Assembly: GCA_954871525.1 (NCBI GenBank)
Contig: OX940860.1
Location: 53,370,724-53,434,723, forward strand
Source of the DNA: Parietaria judaica
Lineage: Eukaryota; Streptophyta; Magnoliopsida; Rosales; Urticaceae
Length of the DNA: 64,000 bases
Direction of reading: 5' to 3'
Shown: piece by piece, positions 1 through 12,070 of the stretch
Numbering within the stretch: the first letter of the stretch is position 1
Layout of the letters: every line of letters begins with the position of its first letter
The notes under the pieces: generated by a model
What the model saw: the letters and a program-made list of their open reading frames with translations, nothing else
Databases searched by the model: none
Told to the model about the DNA's origin: nothing
Made by a program: the position numbers and the translations under genes

Positions 1-375
1 ACTAGTCGGCTCGTACCCGATGAAACCCAGCGATGCCCGCAAGTGATAACTAAGGCGAGAGTGCCTATGGGGTCCTGGAAACTAGTCGGCTCGTACCCGA
101 TGAAACCCAGCGATACCCGCAAGAGATAAATATGGCGAGAGTGCCAAGTAAAGAGATATGGCGAGAGTGCCAAGTAAAGAGGTATGGCGAGAGTGCCAAG
201 TAAAGATGTATGGCGAGAGTGCCAAGAAAAAGAGGTACGGCGAGAATGCCGACCAAAAAAATAATAATAATAAATATATTTACGGCTAAGGGTGCCGAGC
301 AAGCCCGAGCCGGCGAGAGTGCCGAGCAAAGAAAAAACTATATTTACGGCTAAGGGTGCCGAGCAAGCTCGTACA
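1..375 (+). repeat. Tandem GGCGAGAGTGCC repeats
   Basis: Short units containing GGCGAGAGTGCC(A/G)AG recur at 20-50 bp spacing, mixed with CGGCTAAGGGTGCCGAGC units. The first 80 bases also repeat a longer unit starting ACTAGTCGGCTCGTACC. The same motifs recur at 49376-49640 just before a related 3' LTR, so they mark the stretch between pol and 3' LTR in this family. Weak ORFs through them are by-products of the repeats. Confidence 0.85.
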
Positions 376-496
376 AATTCGTAGATTGCGAGCAAACTCA
401 TAAAAGAAAATCATCATATGTTCATTTGATTCAACAACACGAAGTACAGAATATTATTTACAACTCATTCGTCCACACTCTTGGAAAATACACGTA

Positions 497-1590
497 TTAT
501 AATTCTCGCAGGGACCGATCCTCCCGCCTAACGACATCATCGAGGGGATCTTGGCCCAGGACTGCGTCGGCAGATTTCTCGATGATGGTATCACAGCATC
601 GGCGAAGGATGTCATCCATGATTAAGCAAGCAGGATCGTCAGCGGGAAGTCCCGAGGGCTTACTCGAGGAATTTCCCGCGAGGTTCGCATCGACCCTACT
701 ATCAGCCTGCAAAGGAGGAGCCAAGAGTGAGGGACCGATCCCAAGAAACAGGTAAAACTACAAAATATTCAAACTAAGCTGCCCCATACCGTGCTCGACG
801 AGGAAGGAAGAACATCAAAACCCGGCGAGTGCGCTCTAGCGACACTCGGAGGGAGACAGGGGGAAAGCGGAGGAGAGTTTGGATCACCGGAGATTTTCCT
901 CTCCAGCCTGGCCAAATCGGCCAGGTATTCCCGCTCCAACTTGCGCCATCTTGGCAGTTTGGCTCGAAGCTTACCAAAGGTCGAGCGAGAAGGTAGTCCC
1001 TCGACGAGCTTGATATTTGAGAGCACACCGCCCAGCAGGCGATGAATGTGGACAATCCCCTCGAGTGCACCAAACCTCTCAGATGCGTGCTTCAGCTTGT
1101 CGGTCGCTTGGTGATAAAGGCGTAAGCGAGAAAATTCCTCCTCTATTGCCCAGCTCCTGGCTGCATCCCGGTCCTTGACAAGTTTCCTCAACACGGCCTT
1201 GACATGGAAGGATATTTTCTCCTCTTGACCGGGCGACAGATTTATAGCATCGGTGATTCAGTTGAAGTACTCATTTTTCTGCCGGTGCTATGCCGAGAGT
1301 GTCTCTTCGCATCGTTGATAACGCTTTTGTTCCTCGAGGAGGGACTCCTCGGCAATGGCGAGGAGACGTCTATATTCATCGCGCTCCGCCCTACACTTGG
1401 CGAGCTTAGCCCCTGTAGTCTCGGGGAGAGTATCTTCACTCCCCGATGAAGTCCTCGCTAGAACAAGAGCAAGCACAGGCTCTTCCGTCCCCTCGTAACC
1501 CCCTCCATCGCTGGGGAAAAATGCGTCGGGGCAAAGAACAATGGTACCACCTCCGGCCTGCGAAGGAAAAGAGAGAGTGGAGATACGCAA
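497..1590 (-). pseudogene. Second, partial C-terminal copy of the antisense coiled-coil ORF (element A)
   Basis: Minus-strand reading frames at 1590-1288 and 1194-769 lie in one phase with stop codons between them. They encode a charged, coiled-coil-like protein ending with an SPPLSPC motif. The same arrangement (a PxWRxxR-like stretch, a Lys/Glu helix, then DPxSPPLSPC) occurs at 2127-1816, so the 3' end of the antisense ORF appears twice in tandem. A further fragment with a similar acidic, charged composition lies at 724-497. No enzymatic motif is visible. Function of this protein class is unknown. Confidence 0.5.
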
Positions 1591-1815
1591 GAAATAGTAA
1601 AGAGGCCTGATAAGAAAAGGAAGAAGAGAAAAACAAGTATACGATGGCGATAGCGATAGCGAAAAAGCTCAGTGATGAAAGGAAAAGGTAACCCGAAGAA
1701 GATTTCTTTTATTTATATGATGATTCGTTTAAACGCTTGGGTTACAGAATAGCCACGACATTCGAAATTTACAAAAAAAAAAAGGCAACTGGAAAGGAAA
1801 CTCCGGGAAAGCATC

Positions 1816-4655
1816 CTATACCGTGGGCTCCGGAGGCGCTGGGGTCTCGATGTTCGAGCCGTGTCCGTCGCACGGTGAGGACCCGAGAGCGGCCCCCTCC
1901 GAGGCAAGGCTTTCAATCCTCCGGCAGTCCAGGGCTGCCGGCTTGCAGGGGGAGAGCGGTGGAGAATCAGGGTCCCGAGAGGACTTCTTGTCCAGCTCTT
2001 CTACCACAGCCCGATGCTTATCGCGGATTTCGCGCCATGAAGGCAGGCGGGTCTCGAGGCCCTCGATGGGTGCCGCAGGAAGGATTTTCTCGACCAAACC
2101 GATGTTGGCTTGGTACACGGCGGCCAAGCGGTGGGCGTTGATAGATTGATCAAGAAAATCAAACTTCGTCGAGAGGCACTCCAGCTTGGCTTGGGCCTCT
2201 TCGAACAGGCGCTCTCAGCCGTGACGCTCCTCAACTGTCTCGGCTCGCGCAGCCTCTAAGTCTTCGGCGAACTTCCTCAGCACGGCGTCGATCCGCGACA
2301 CCAGGTGGTCTTCCAGCTCGAGCGGTACGCCGACAGCTTCACTAATCTGGGCGAGGCGTTCCGCCTTGAACCGGAGCTTATCAGAGAGCCCCGCCTCCTT
2401 AACAGCAAAAGAGTTTTGCTGTTCCGTGAATTCGGCCTCTGCGGCCCGGCGCAACAAGATTTCTGACTCCAAGGCGGATTTGGTCTCGTTGAGTTCGGCC
2501 TCTGCGGCCCGGCGCTACGAGATTTCTGACTCCAATGCAGATTTGGTCTCGTCGAGCTCCGAGGAAAGCTTCTCGGCCTGCTCCCGAAATTTCTGCCCGT
2601 CGCGGGAGGAAACCTCAAATTGTCCCAGGACTAACGTGAGCTCCGCCGACAACTCACTGGTCTTTCTCTCTGCCTTAGCGGTGGATAGCCGCTCGGAGGT
2701 AATCACGTCTTTCAACTGGGCTACCCCCCGGATGACACGGTCGACAAGTTCCAAGCTTCCCACGGATTCGTTGAGAGGATCGACGAGCCCGTGAGAAGCT
2801 TCGGTCTCGGGAAGTGCACCCGGAGGCGGCAGGGCCGGGAAGCCGGCTTGAGCCCGTGGCAACCAGTTAGGTGTCTCCTCGGGGTCAAGGGATGACGCAG
2901 AGGGACGCGCCAAGTCATCCGTCGATTTTGGCGGCGCGCCAGAAGGAGCGATGAGAGGTACCTGTGAGTCGGAGACGCCGGTAAGTTCGGGAGAAGGCTG
3001 GATCCCTGAGCCCTCGAGGGCCTCGATACCAGATGCGTCGAAAAGGAGCTTGGGGCCGGGGGGATTAACCTCGGGGTGCGCCCCGGGCTGTTCTTCCTCG
3101 AGTCCGAAGGGGATCTGTTCCTGGTCGCCTTCGCACCCGACAGGCGCGAAGGTCTCTCCTCAGGCGTCCTCCTCGCTAATAGGTCCCGTACCTTCCTCAC
3201 TCGGGACCTGGGTCTCTTTGACCGGAGATTGAATCGAAGGCGTAAAGGCCGCGTTCAGGTCCTGCGTCGCCTCGTCGGGGATTCCCCGAGGTGAAGACGG
3301 AGAGGACTGGGTCGTGACCCCAGGAGCGGAAGGAAGAATGGAGCTTTCAGCCCACAAAGGGGGTGGGGGGGAGCGTTCGGCGCGATGACCAGATGCTCGA
3401 TATCGTCGAACTCCACTCTCTCCCGTGGATTCGCGGCAGGGCGCGCACGCCCGTCCGACACCAGTCCCGTCCTCCCCGCTGCGCCCTCTACAGGCGCGGT
3501 ACCCGGAGCTCCTTTCGTTGTTCCCCGAGACGGATCAGTAGCTTCGGGGCGGGAATCTTTGCCTTCTTCGCAGAGGAAGCATCACATACCTCCTCGGCGG
3601 GTCGCTTGCCCGAAGAGCTTTCTTCTCGAGGGGATCTCCTCGAGGAGCGGGAAGCCTCCAACGGGGAGCGGGCGACGGAATCCGTCCTGGTTCTCGTCCG
3701 CCACTCATCGCGAGTATCTTTGATAGGGCATCTACTCGAGGGACCACCCTCTCGGAGGGTGAGCCCCATGTAACGAGGAGCGTCGGATCCTGCCTGGGAC
3801 CTCGACGGTCTCTGCACCTCCCGATCCCGATCAATGGGAGCGTTGTCCCTAGCAACAACGGATTTATCCTCGGATTTATTCTTCGGCCTTGGAGCGGTTT
3901 TCTTCCGCTCTAAGGGAGATCCCTCCTGGGCGGGTTCGCGAAGAAAACTTTTCGGGAGAAGAGTTTTTGGGGGCGCCCCGTGAATTCGGGCCAGTTGATA
4001 GACCCCAGACTTCTCGATCCGCCGATCCCCGAAGTCCTTACTCCAGTCGCGCCTAGGGTTGGCAAGGAGAGCAGCCTAGATCTCTTTGAACCACGCGTCA
4101 GCGTTTTAGTTCTCCTCGGGCTTAAATCGAAGGAGGTCCACTCCCTCGAGCACCAAATCCCTTGGCAGGAAAGAGTGGTGGGGACCAAAGTTGGAGTTGT
4201 CCCTCGTTCGACGGCGTATTAGTGAGAATGTGCGGTCGAACGCGATGAGAGATGGCAAATCGGCCCAGATTCTTCGGATTCAGGGAGACTTTGAAGAGGC
4301 GCATCAAGTCCTCGAGCGTAAGCTCCACTTTCTGCTCGCATGCAATAGCGAGTGTGCATAGGAGGAGGCGAAGTGTGTTGGGGCTCACCTGAGTGATCGG
4401 AACTCCAAAGGCGTAGAGGAACGCCACGATCAAGAGCGGCACCGGGAAGCGAAGATCGACGATGCGGAAGAATGACTCATAGACGCAGACAAAGTCGTTC
4501 TGAGGCTCGTCGGCGAACTCACCCTCGAAGGGGAGACGTGCGAAACAGAGCTCCGAGACTGAACAGTTCTTGACGATGAACTGTAAACCCTCGGTCGTCA
4601 TGACGGAGGCAGGGCTTCGGGTCTTAAAGACCAGGCCAGAGCAGGAAGGAGCCAT
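1816..4655 (-). pseudogene. Antisense ORF of element A (gypsy-associated coiled-coil protein), decayed
   Basis: The likely start is the ATG at 4655-4653 on the minus strand. The first ~110 codons resemble the N-terminal domain of plant 'putative gypsy type transposon' proteins (PF04195-like): an FVCVYESFF / LRFPVP / QVSPNTLRLL series that aligns by eye with the plus-strand protein at 25019-25160 of element D. The frame then shifts; the homologous frame continues from about 4160 with in-frame TAA and TAG, through a Lys/Arg/Pro-rich middle, to a long coiled coil (2913-2215). The coiled coil contains a duplicated 57-bp segment (one copy with a TAG) and ends with SPPLSPC near 1885. Strand is opposite to the host element. 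Introns may exist, as in element D, but stops and shifts make it a pseudogene. Confidence 0.65.
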
Positions 4656-4781
4656 CAAAGCGTCTAGGAGAGAAAGGAGAAGAAGCTTGGAGACGAAGAA
4701 ATAAGGGTAGCAATGGAGAAGAAGCTTAGAGAGAGTTTTTTAATATACGAAAAATGTCTGAAAAAGTGGGCATAAACTCCG

Positions 4782-4789
4782 AATTTATA
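4782..4789 (-). promoter_or_regulatory. TATA box candidate of the antisense ORF
   Basis: TATAAATT on the minus strand, about 127 bp upstream of the antisense ORF start at 4655 and between that ORF and the 3' LTR. The position suits an independent promoter, but this is inferred from position and motif only. Confidence 0.35.
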
Positions 4790-5388
4790 GAAGGGGAAAA
4801 AGAATGGATAGGCGCGTTTTGATCTAACGGCCCAAATTCAAAGCTCGCTAACTCATCAACGGCTCGTGTCAAGGGCCCGTTATAAATCCCCACAAGTACT
4901 CGAGTGCGAAAGGGTGGCATTTAATGCTGAAGGGACGTGTGAAAGATTCGAGGCTGACGAATTTTGGGAAAGCAAAATTGAGAAATCTTCGCGAAAACCC
5001 CTCGTTCAGCGTTATTGAGAAATCTTCATCGCTAAGAGTTCGTCGAAAAAAATATATCTTTATACTTACAAAGTACATGCTTACGTTTACTTCGAAGCGT
5101 ATATTTTGGTACCATACAGAATTCAGGTAAGCGAGGGGAGCTCTCGATGAAAACACCAACGGCGTTTGGACCACAGCAGCTCCCGCGGACAAGGGACCCG
5201 GCTCGCAACGAGGAGGGAAGCAAAGGAGGCATGGCGAGGAAAAGAAGTAATCTAGCAATATAGCCACGCGAGGAGCCAAAGAAGCAATCACCAACCTGGA
5301 AACCAACAAATATTGGCTAAGGCCAATCTCCAAGACGATTATACTTTATTTTACCAAGTGTATACACTTGATAAAATAGGGGACTAAA

Positions 5389-6136
5389 TGTTAAGGTCGG
5401 ATTTGGTCAAATCCATCCTCAACACAACTCGTGTCGTTTTGTCCATAAACGACATGAGGGAAGGCAAGGAAGTTTATCCCCGAGGGGGATTATCTCCGAG
5501 GATGGTCGACCGCGAGGAGACGCGGCCACACAAAAGCACACTGCAATGAAGTGTCCCATCACACTCGACGAGGAATTTCGACATGATGGTTTGTGCAGAG
5601 CCGAATGACGATTGACGGGATGTGCATTTAATGAAGCCGACCTACTCACTCGATGAGAAGCACCAGCGAGGAGGCTTGCAGGGCCGAATGACGGCTGACG
5701 GGATGCGCATTTAATGAGGCTCACCTACCCATAATAGCAGTCTGCTCGGAAGTGACATAAAGCAGGGATTAACCATGCTTCCCTCAAATCACGCCAGGAA
5801 GCGAATGATTAAAGAGAGAAAAAGGCGGGAAAGATGCGAGGGGAATGTAATGTAGACTCTATAAAAGGCAAGATAAGCCTCATTTGTAAAGGTTCGGAAA
5901 AATAGAGAAAAAGGCCCGAAAAAGAGAGAGGGAGAGATCTTGTAACAGAAAGGCCAAGGAAATAGAGAAAGCCTTTGACTCATAATCCTTCATCTGTCCA
6001 GCTATTCAACGGAAGAAAACCGAGCTCATTTCAAAAAATATAATAAAACAAAGATATTCACTGATTATTGTTGTTTATTTGTTATTTGGTGATTATTTTT
6101 GTGACTGGAAAAGGGCGGTGAAAATCGCCCTCTACA
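5389..6136 (+). repeat. 3' LTR of element A
   Basis: The LTR starts TGTTAAGGTCGG after a purine-rich tract (AATAGGGGACTAAA) and ends CTCTACA, 748 bp. It contains two ~85-bp units of the type 'CTCGAYGAG...GCATTTAATGA' (about 5565-5740) and a TATA box TATAAAA at 5860-5866. The LTR at 49747-50666 is clearly homologous but has four such units, so unit number explains much of the length difference. Confidence 0.85.
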
Positions 6137-6890
6137 GACTTTTCTTCTGCCCGAGGCACGTATAGCCTGCAAGATAGACACTGGCGGGCCCTAGTACTAG
6201 AGGATTTTCGGGTAAATGAAACGTCTCCGACAAAAGCCTTCGATCATCTCGCCCTCGACAAAGTCTCGACGACCGAAGATTCCCCCGATGAATCTCGTCG
6301 ACCAAGTATCCTCAGCAGAGGCTCGTTGACGAGGACCCCTCGACAAAGCCTCGTCGACAAACATCTTCGACAACAGCCCATCGACCGAGACGTCGTCGAT
6401 AAGTTCGTTGGCAGACGTCTTTGATAGAACTACCTCGACAAAAAATTCTGAAGAAGCTTGTCTCTCATTTTCCCAGGTGTCAAACACTTGATAAAATGGA
6501 GGACTAACTGTTAAGGTCGGATACGGTCGGATCCCTCTTAACACTACGAAAGTCTTGAAAGCCGATGGGTGGAGAGCATGGAACAAATCCCTGACGAGGG
6601 CCGACGAGACCAATACCCGACGAGGAGAGCCGGCGGCACCAGTACCCGCCGATGGGACCCTGAGAATAGCGGGAAAATTGGTCTATAAAAGGGCAAAGAA
6701 GCCCATGTCAAGGGGGATCCGAAGCAGAGAGAGATACCTGTAAAAGAAAGAAAAGCAACACATTATCAATACAACAGTCAAACTATTTTTTCATATCTCC
6801 CTAATTAACAAACGGAAGGAACCGAGCTCTTCATTTAAGAACAAGAGTAATCTTGTGATTGTTGAGCGGTACAAAACGCCCTAAAATAGA
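6137..6890 (+). mobile_element. Remnant of another, related LTR element into which element A inserted
   Basis: A purine-rich tract and TGTTAAGGTCGG recur at 6509, giving a second LTR start. That sequence runs to about 6890, where GCGGTACAAAACGCCCT resembles the LTR end of element A. 6137-6508 would then be the internal 3' end of this older element, with repeated CTCGACAAAG-type motifs. No coding domain was recognised. The outer end is approximate. Confidence 0.5.
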
Positions 6891-8584
6891 ACTTACTAAA
6901 TCAGAAATCGAAAACACACCAGAAAACGATAATAAATAATCCAAACACGCAAGCCAACAGGAACCCACCAATGTGAAGAATATCCGGATACTTAATTCAA
7001 TAAACGATAAACGACATGTTTCCTTCGGCGCCTATGGATTCTTGAGTCACTATGACAAACAAAAATTAAAACCCCTGATCCTTCTTGCCGGCACCTATAT
7101 GGCTAGACCTCTCATGGTTAATTATTTCCCATAAAACTAATTTTTATATAAACAATCCTAATAACATAATTATCATATATGGCTTAAAGAACATAAGTAA
7201 ATATGATAAGACATAAAAGAACTAAAGCTCTCAAGCTAAATGACCGTTGTACCCTTTCTTTTCTGATACGTTATATCAGAAACTTTTCCATTGAATGATG
7301 GATTGCAATTTTCACAACTTAAGTTTCGTATCTGATTGTTGTATAGATTTATCAGAATGGATTGTTACTGCATCTTACATGCTGCAATTTTTTGTTAACC
7401 CTTAGCACTGCGCGAAGCGCGGTGGCGTTAATATTAATTATAAAGTTAGAGAAAATATACATATATATATAACTAATTCATAATGTGTGTTGTAATTGAA
7501 TGATTGCACGCATCAAATTCTTTAAGCTACTCTTTTTTACTCTTCATTATAATATTTTTCGAAAAATATTATTTGAGCTATAAGGTATTTTCTTCATCTT
7601 CTCATAAAATGTGGCACAAAATTTAAAATTTAAAAATTAAAAATTAAATTTATTCGGGGTATGATCCCAACTAATTCTAACTAGTATACTATGGGAGAAT
7701 ATGGGGCAAAGATCGTGAAGATTATTCAATTCTAACTGTTATAGTAACAGCTGGATATTGATCTCTCGTTGAATACATGTTTTCAACATCAATCAATGAG
7801 AGAAAAAGAAGAACAAACAAAATATTTAAAAAGAATATGTATATTTCAAATTAGCAAAAAAGAGATACACCGAATTTGAAAATTGAAAACTATGTTTTTA
7901 ATGAGTATTAGATTGTCTATGTCTTCATTTGAATTAACTATTGAAGTCTTTCTTATGGATTATAAGCTTGGAAAAAATAATATTCTTTGTTATATATATA
8001 TATATGAGTAGATATATTAAGCTACTTTGATGTAAATGGGTTTGCTACTAAATGGGCAATATAAAAAGGAAACTTGGTGAAATAGCACTCATTTTTAATC
8101 AAATTTTATGTCTGAGAAATTGAGACATCTTCGACAATGATGTCCGAAATATTCGGACATTTTATACGGAGATGAATGAACAGTTCAGACATTTTTGTAT
8201 TTCGGACATCTTCGACGGAGATGTTGTCAAACATGTTAGAATATTTCGGACATCTTGGTCGAAGATGTTCAAATATAATTTGCCTAATTTTGATCATTAA
8301 GGGTATTTATGTTCAAATTTTTTAAAATGCTATTTAAAAAAAATATAAAGTTTTGGGTGTAGTTTTATAAATAAGAGTAAACATAATGTTGTTTTATCAA
8401 GTTTCTTTACACCAATATAAAACTATGTCCAAGTTTGATAAGTAATGTTGTTAAGTTTAATTATTTTGTGATAATATCAACAGAAACCGATAGTATAAGC
8501 AGAATACATTTCCTAAAAAAGTATTATAAGTATCAAACTTTATAATTATCACACTTCAAACTTTATAGTTTCTACTTGCTATTA
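6891..8584. other. AT-rich intergenic stretch, no gene seen
   Basis: No supported coding region. 8106-8290 has scattered direct and inverted copies of CGGACATCTTCGAC-like motifs and may be a worn transposon. 7410-7422 is a GC-rich hairpin (GCGCGAAGCGCGG) in AT-rich DNA. There are short TA runs near 7450 and 7990. Confidence 0.6.
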
Positions 8585-8914
8585 ATGTTTGTTAATGCCT
8601 AAATTTTGATTAACTTGAATGCGGCCCAGGTCTTGATTTTGGGCCCGGCCCAACGCCCGCTTGACGAACGGAATGGGCTTTGAAGCTTGATCTTCGGTCT
8701 TGATAGGCCGGAAATCTTCCCTGTATAACCTGCCTCCGTTCCTGTAAAAAGAGTAGAAAAACGTGAACTCCGAAGGGGAACAGAGGGGGGTCCTCTGTCG
8801 CCCGCTCCGACGCTCAACATTAGTCGAGTATTTGAGTCGGAATTTATGAATAAACGGGAAACAGAGGTTTTTTGGCTTCGGGAGTGCTTACTGAATGTAG
8901 CGGGGGTCTCCTCC

Positions 8915-8922
8915 TATTTATA
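8915..8922 (-). promoter_or_regulatory. TATA box of the element B LTR
   Basis: TATAAATA on the minus strand, only about 8 bp from the edge of the palindrome array at 8931. The element C LTRs also have TATAAATA right after their arrays, which supports a real promoter position. Confidence 0.6.
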
Positions 8923-8930
8923 GAGGACGG

Positions 8931-9460
8931 GCCTTCGGGGGTCGCAGCGACCCCCGAAGGCATGAATTTTTCGCCTTCGGGGGTCGCGGCGACCCCCGAA
9001 GACATGAATTTTGGCCTTCGGGGGTCGCGGCGACCCCCGAAGGCATGAATTTTTAGCCTTCGGGGGTCGCGGCGACCCCCGAAGGCATGAATTTTAGCCT
9101 TCGGGGGTCGCGGCGACCCCCCGAAGGCATGAATTTTTAGCCTTCGGGGGTCGCGGCGACCCCCGAAGGCATGAATTTTGGCCTTCGGGGGTCGCGGCGA
9201 CCCCCGAAGACATGAATTTTTAGCCTTCGGGGGTCGCGGCGACCCCCGAAGGCATGAATTTTGGCCTTCGGGGGTCGCGGCGACCCCCGAAGGCATGAAT
9301 TTTGGCCTTCGGAGGTCGCGGCGACCCCCGAAGGCATGAATTTTGGCCTTCGGGGGTCGCGGCGACCCCCGAAGGCATGAATTTTTAGCCTTCGGGGGTC
9401 GCGGCGACCCCCGAAGACATTAATTTTTAGCCTTCGGGGGTCGTGGTGACCCCCGAAGGC
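8931..9460 (-). repeat. Array of 13 palindromic ~41-bp units in the LTR
   Basis: Each unit contains a near-perfect palindrome of about 29 bp (CCTTCGGGGGTCGC, a central G, then its complement) followed by an ATGAATTTT-type spacer. I count 13 units here and 6 in the other LTR (12082-12319). The outermost unit in both has the variant GGGGGTCGTGGTGACCCCC. Long ORFs through the array are an artefact of unit length and lack of stops. Confidence 0.9.
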
Positions 9461-9729
9461 ATATTTCTTAGACGGAGCATACTCGTCTTTTACCGGGTCG
9501 AATTGTTGACTTTCCGGGTTCGGGTCCATTAACTTTTCCGATTGACTCTTCTGGATTGGGCCTTCTATGTCTTGGGCCTCAATTTTTCTAAGCTTCGAAA
9601 AATACGCATAACATTAACCCCCAGTTTCTTGGGAGATTCATCTTGCGAGAAACTTTATGCGTTTTGTCATCTTGGACAAGTTACCGGAATTAATCTTCGG
9701 TTTTTTGATATTTTTGCCAGGTTTCGCGC

Positions 9730-10350
9730 TCTAACGTCTTACGTCCTCGTATTTTGCCTCATAGCGTCTTTTTAGTATTTTGCCGAGTTTCTGCGCCTTT
9801 GCGTCTTACATCCCGGCCTTTCACGTCGTAGCATCGTTTAGTATTTTGATGAGTTTCTGCGCCTTAGCGTCTTGCCTCTCAGTCTTTTGCGCTGTAATGT
9901 CTTTTTAGTGTTTTGCTGAGTTTTTGCGCCTTAGCGTCTTATTTCTCAGTCTTTTGCGCCGTAGCGTCTTTTTAGTACTATGTCGAGTTTCTGCGCCTTA
10001 GCGTCTTACTTCTCAGTATTTTGCGCCGTAATGTCTTTTTAGTATTTTGCCGAGTTTCTGTGCCTTAGCGACTTACTTCTCGGTCTTTTGCGCCGTAGCG
10101 TCTTTTTAGTATTATGTCGAGTTTATGCGCCTTAGCGTCTTACTTCTTGGTATTTTGCACTGTAGCGTCTTTTTCGTATTTTGCCGAGTTTCTGCGCTTT
10201 AGCGACTTACTTCTCGGTCTTTTGCGCTGTAGCGTCTCTTTAGTATTATGTCGAGTTTCTGCGCCTTAGCGTCTTACTTCTCGGTATTTTGCACCGTAGC
10301 GTCTTTTTAGTAATCTGCCGAGTTTCTGCGCTTTAGCGACTTACTTCTCG
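9730..10350 (-). repeat. GCGCCTTAGCGTCTTA-type tandem repeats
   Basis: Plus-strand GCGCCTTAGCGTCTTA, CTTCTCGGTCTTTTGCGC and GTCTTTTTAGTATT segments alternate in a diverged array. Element C has the complementary motif GACGCTAAGGCGCAAAA at 20930-21190, again next to its 3' LTR. Confidence 0.8.
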
Positions 10351-11635
10351 GTCTTTATGCCTGAGTCAGCAGGATTAAGATCCAGCCTTTCTCGGTCTTA
10401 TTTTGCCTGAGTCGGCGAGATTAAGATCCGGCCTTTCTCGGTCTTATTTTGCCTGATTCGGCAAGATTAAGATCTGGCCTTTCTCGGTCTTATTTTGCCA
10501 GAGTCGGCGGGATTTAGATCCGGCCTTTCTCGGTCTTTATCGCCTGAGTTGGCGGGATTGAGGTCCGGCCTTTCTCGGTCATTAATGCATGAGTCGGCGG
10601 GATTAAGATCCAACCTGTTTCGGTCTTATTTTGCCTGAGTCGGCTGGATTATGACCCAGCCTTTCTCGGTCTTTATTGCCTGAGTCGACGGAATTAAGAT
10701 CCGGCTTTTCTCGGTCTTTATTGCCTGAGTCGGCGGGATAAAGATCCAGTCTTGTTCTTGGTCTTATTTTGCCTGAGTCGACAGGATTATGATCTGTTCT
10801 ATCTCGGTCTTTATTTCCTGAGTCAGTGGGATTAGGATCCGGCCTTTCTCGGTCTTATTTTGCCTGAGTCGGCCAGATTAAGATCCGGCCTTTCTCGGTC
10901 TTATTTTGCCTGAGTCGGCCGGATTAAGATCCGGCCTTTCTCGGTCTTATTTTGCCTGAGTCGGCTAGATTACGATCCAGCCTTTCTCGGTCTTATATGC
11001 CTGAGTCGGCGGGATAAAGATCTAGCCTTGTTCTCGGTCTTATTTGCCTGAGTCGACAGGATTATGATCCGGTATTTCTCGGTCTTTATTTCCTGAGTCG
11101 GCGGGATTAGGATCTGGCCTTTCTCGGTCTTATTTTTCCTGAGTCGGCCGGATTAAGATCCGGCCTTTCTCGGTCTTATTTTGCCTGAGTCGGCCGGATT
11201 AAGATCCGGCCTTTCTCGGTCTTATTTTGCCTGAGTCGGCCGGATTAAGATCCGGCCTTTCTCGGTCTTATTTTGCCTGAGTCGGCCAGATTAAGATCCA
11301 GCCTTTCTCGGTCTTATATGCCTGAGTCGGCGGGATAAAGATCTAGTCTTGTTCTCGGTTTTATTTTTCCTCAGTCGACAGGATTATGATCCGGTCTTTC
11401 TCGGTCTTTATTTCCTAAGTCGGCGGGATTAGGATCCAGCCTTTCTCGGTCTTATTTTGCCTGAGTCGGCCGGATTAAGAACCGGCCTTTCTCGGTCTTA
11501 TTTTGCCTGAGTCGGCCAGATTAAGATCCAGCCTTTCTCGGTCTTTATTGCCTGAGTCGGCCAGATTAAGATCCAGCCTTTCTCGGTCTTATTGTTTGCG
11601 TCAGCGGGATTAACATCCGGATTTTTTCGGTCTTT
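10351..11635 (-). repeat. ~46-bp tandem repeat array (GATTAAGATCCGGCC type)
   Basis: Roughly 28 units of about 46 bp, each with TTTCTCGGTCTTATTTTGCC, TGAGTCGGC and GGATTAAGATCCGGC. Many units contain an imperfect palindrome around CCGGATTAAGATCCGG. The homologous array in element C lies at 19905-20940 in the other orientation. Confidence 0.85.
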
Positions 11636-12070
11636 ATAAAATAGACTTTGATCAACGTTTCCGTGATTCGGTCTGTGACATCGTTACCGTGATTTGGACT
11701 TCGACCGTCGATTTTACTCGTTTTGAGTGTTTGACGCGTTTCGCAGTTCGGACTTCGATCGTCGTTTTCGTGATTCGGTTTTCGATCGTCGTTTTTGGAT
11801 TCGGATTTCGACTGTCTTGTTTTCCTTGATTCAGATCGAGCCTTCTACGTTGTTTTTGTGATTCATACTTTGACCGTTGTCTTTCGACTTCGTTTCCTTG
11901 ATTCGGAATTTTTATTGTTGTCTCTGTGATTCAGATCTCAACCGTCATTTTTGTTTGTTAAGGCTTTGCTCGTCGTTTTTCCCTGAGCCTTTTGCGTCGT
12001 CCTTGGGTTTTGTACTTTGACTGTTGTCTCTCCCCGATCGATCTCAACCGTCATTTTTGTTTGTTAAGGC

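Larger units (their letters stand above)
1..6136 (+). mobile_element. Ty3/gypsy LTR retrotransposon (element A), 3' part only
   Basis: The window opens inside a plus-oriented LTR element. A purine-rich tract directly precedes an LTR starting TGTTAAGGTCGG at 5389, and the LTR ends CTCTACA at 6136. The sequence between holds a decayed coiled-coil ORF on the opposite strand, the layout known for TAT/Retand-type gypsy elements, which can carry an extra antisense ORF between integrase and 3' LTR. gag-pol and the 5' LTR would lie to the left, outside the window, so no target-site duplication can be tested. A related LTR and the same GAGAGTGCC repeats recur at 49376-51492. Confidence 0.8.
8590..9613 (-). 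repeat. 3' LTR of element B
   Basis: 1024 bp, TG...CA. In sense orientation it runs from the palindrome array (9460-8931) to a TATA box (8922-8915), then a U5-like region sharing the AGAGGTC/CGCTCCGACGCTCAAC segment with element C and the solo LTR at 13111. The 5' LTR at the other end has lost everything downstream of its own palindrome array. Confidence 0.85.

Noticed and set aside
7410..7422. Helitron 3' hairpin
   Set aside because: GCGCGAAGCGCGG can fold, but no CTRR end follows at the right distance and no 5' TC end was found.
8844..9529. Long minus-strand ORFs encoding a regular GVAATPEG / RRDPRRLK repeat
   Set aside because: They run through the palindromic LTR units. The same units give similar 'proteins' in several frames and lie upstream of a TATA box, so this is non-coding LTR sequence.
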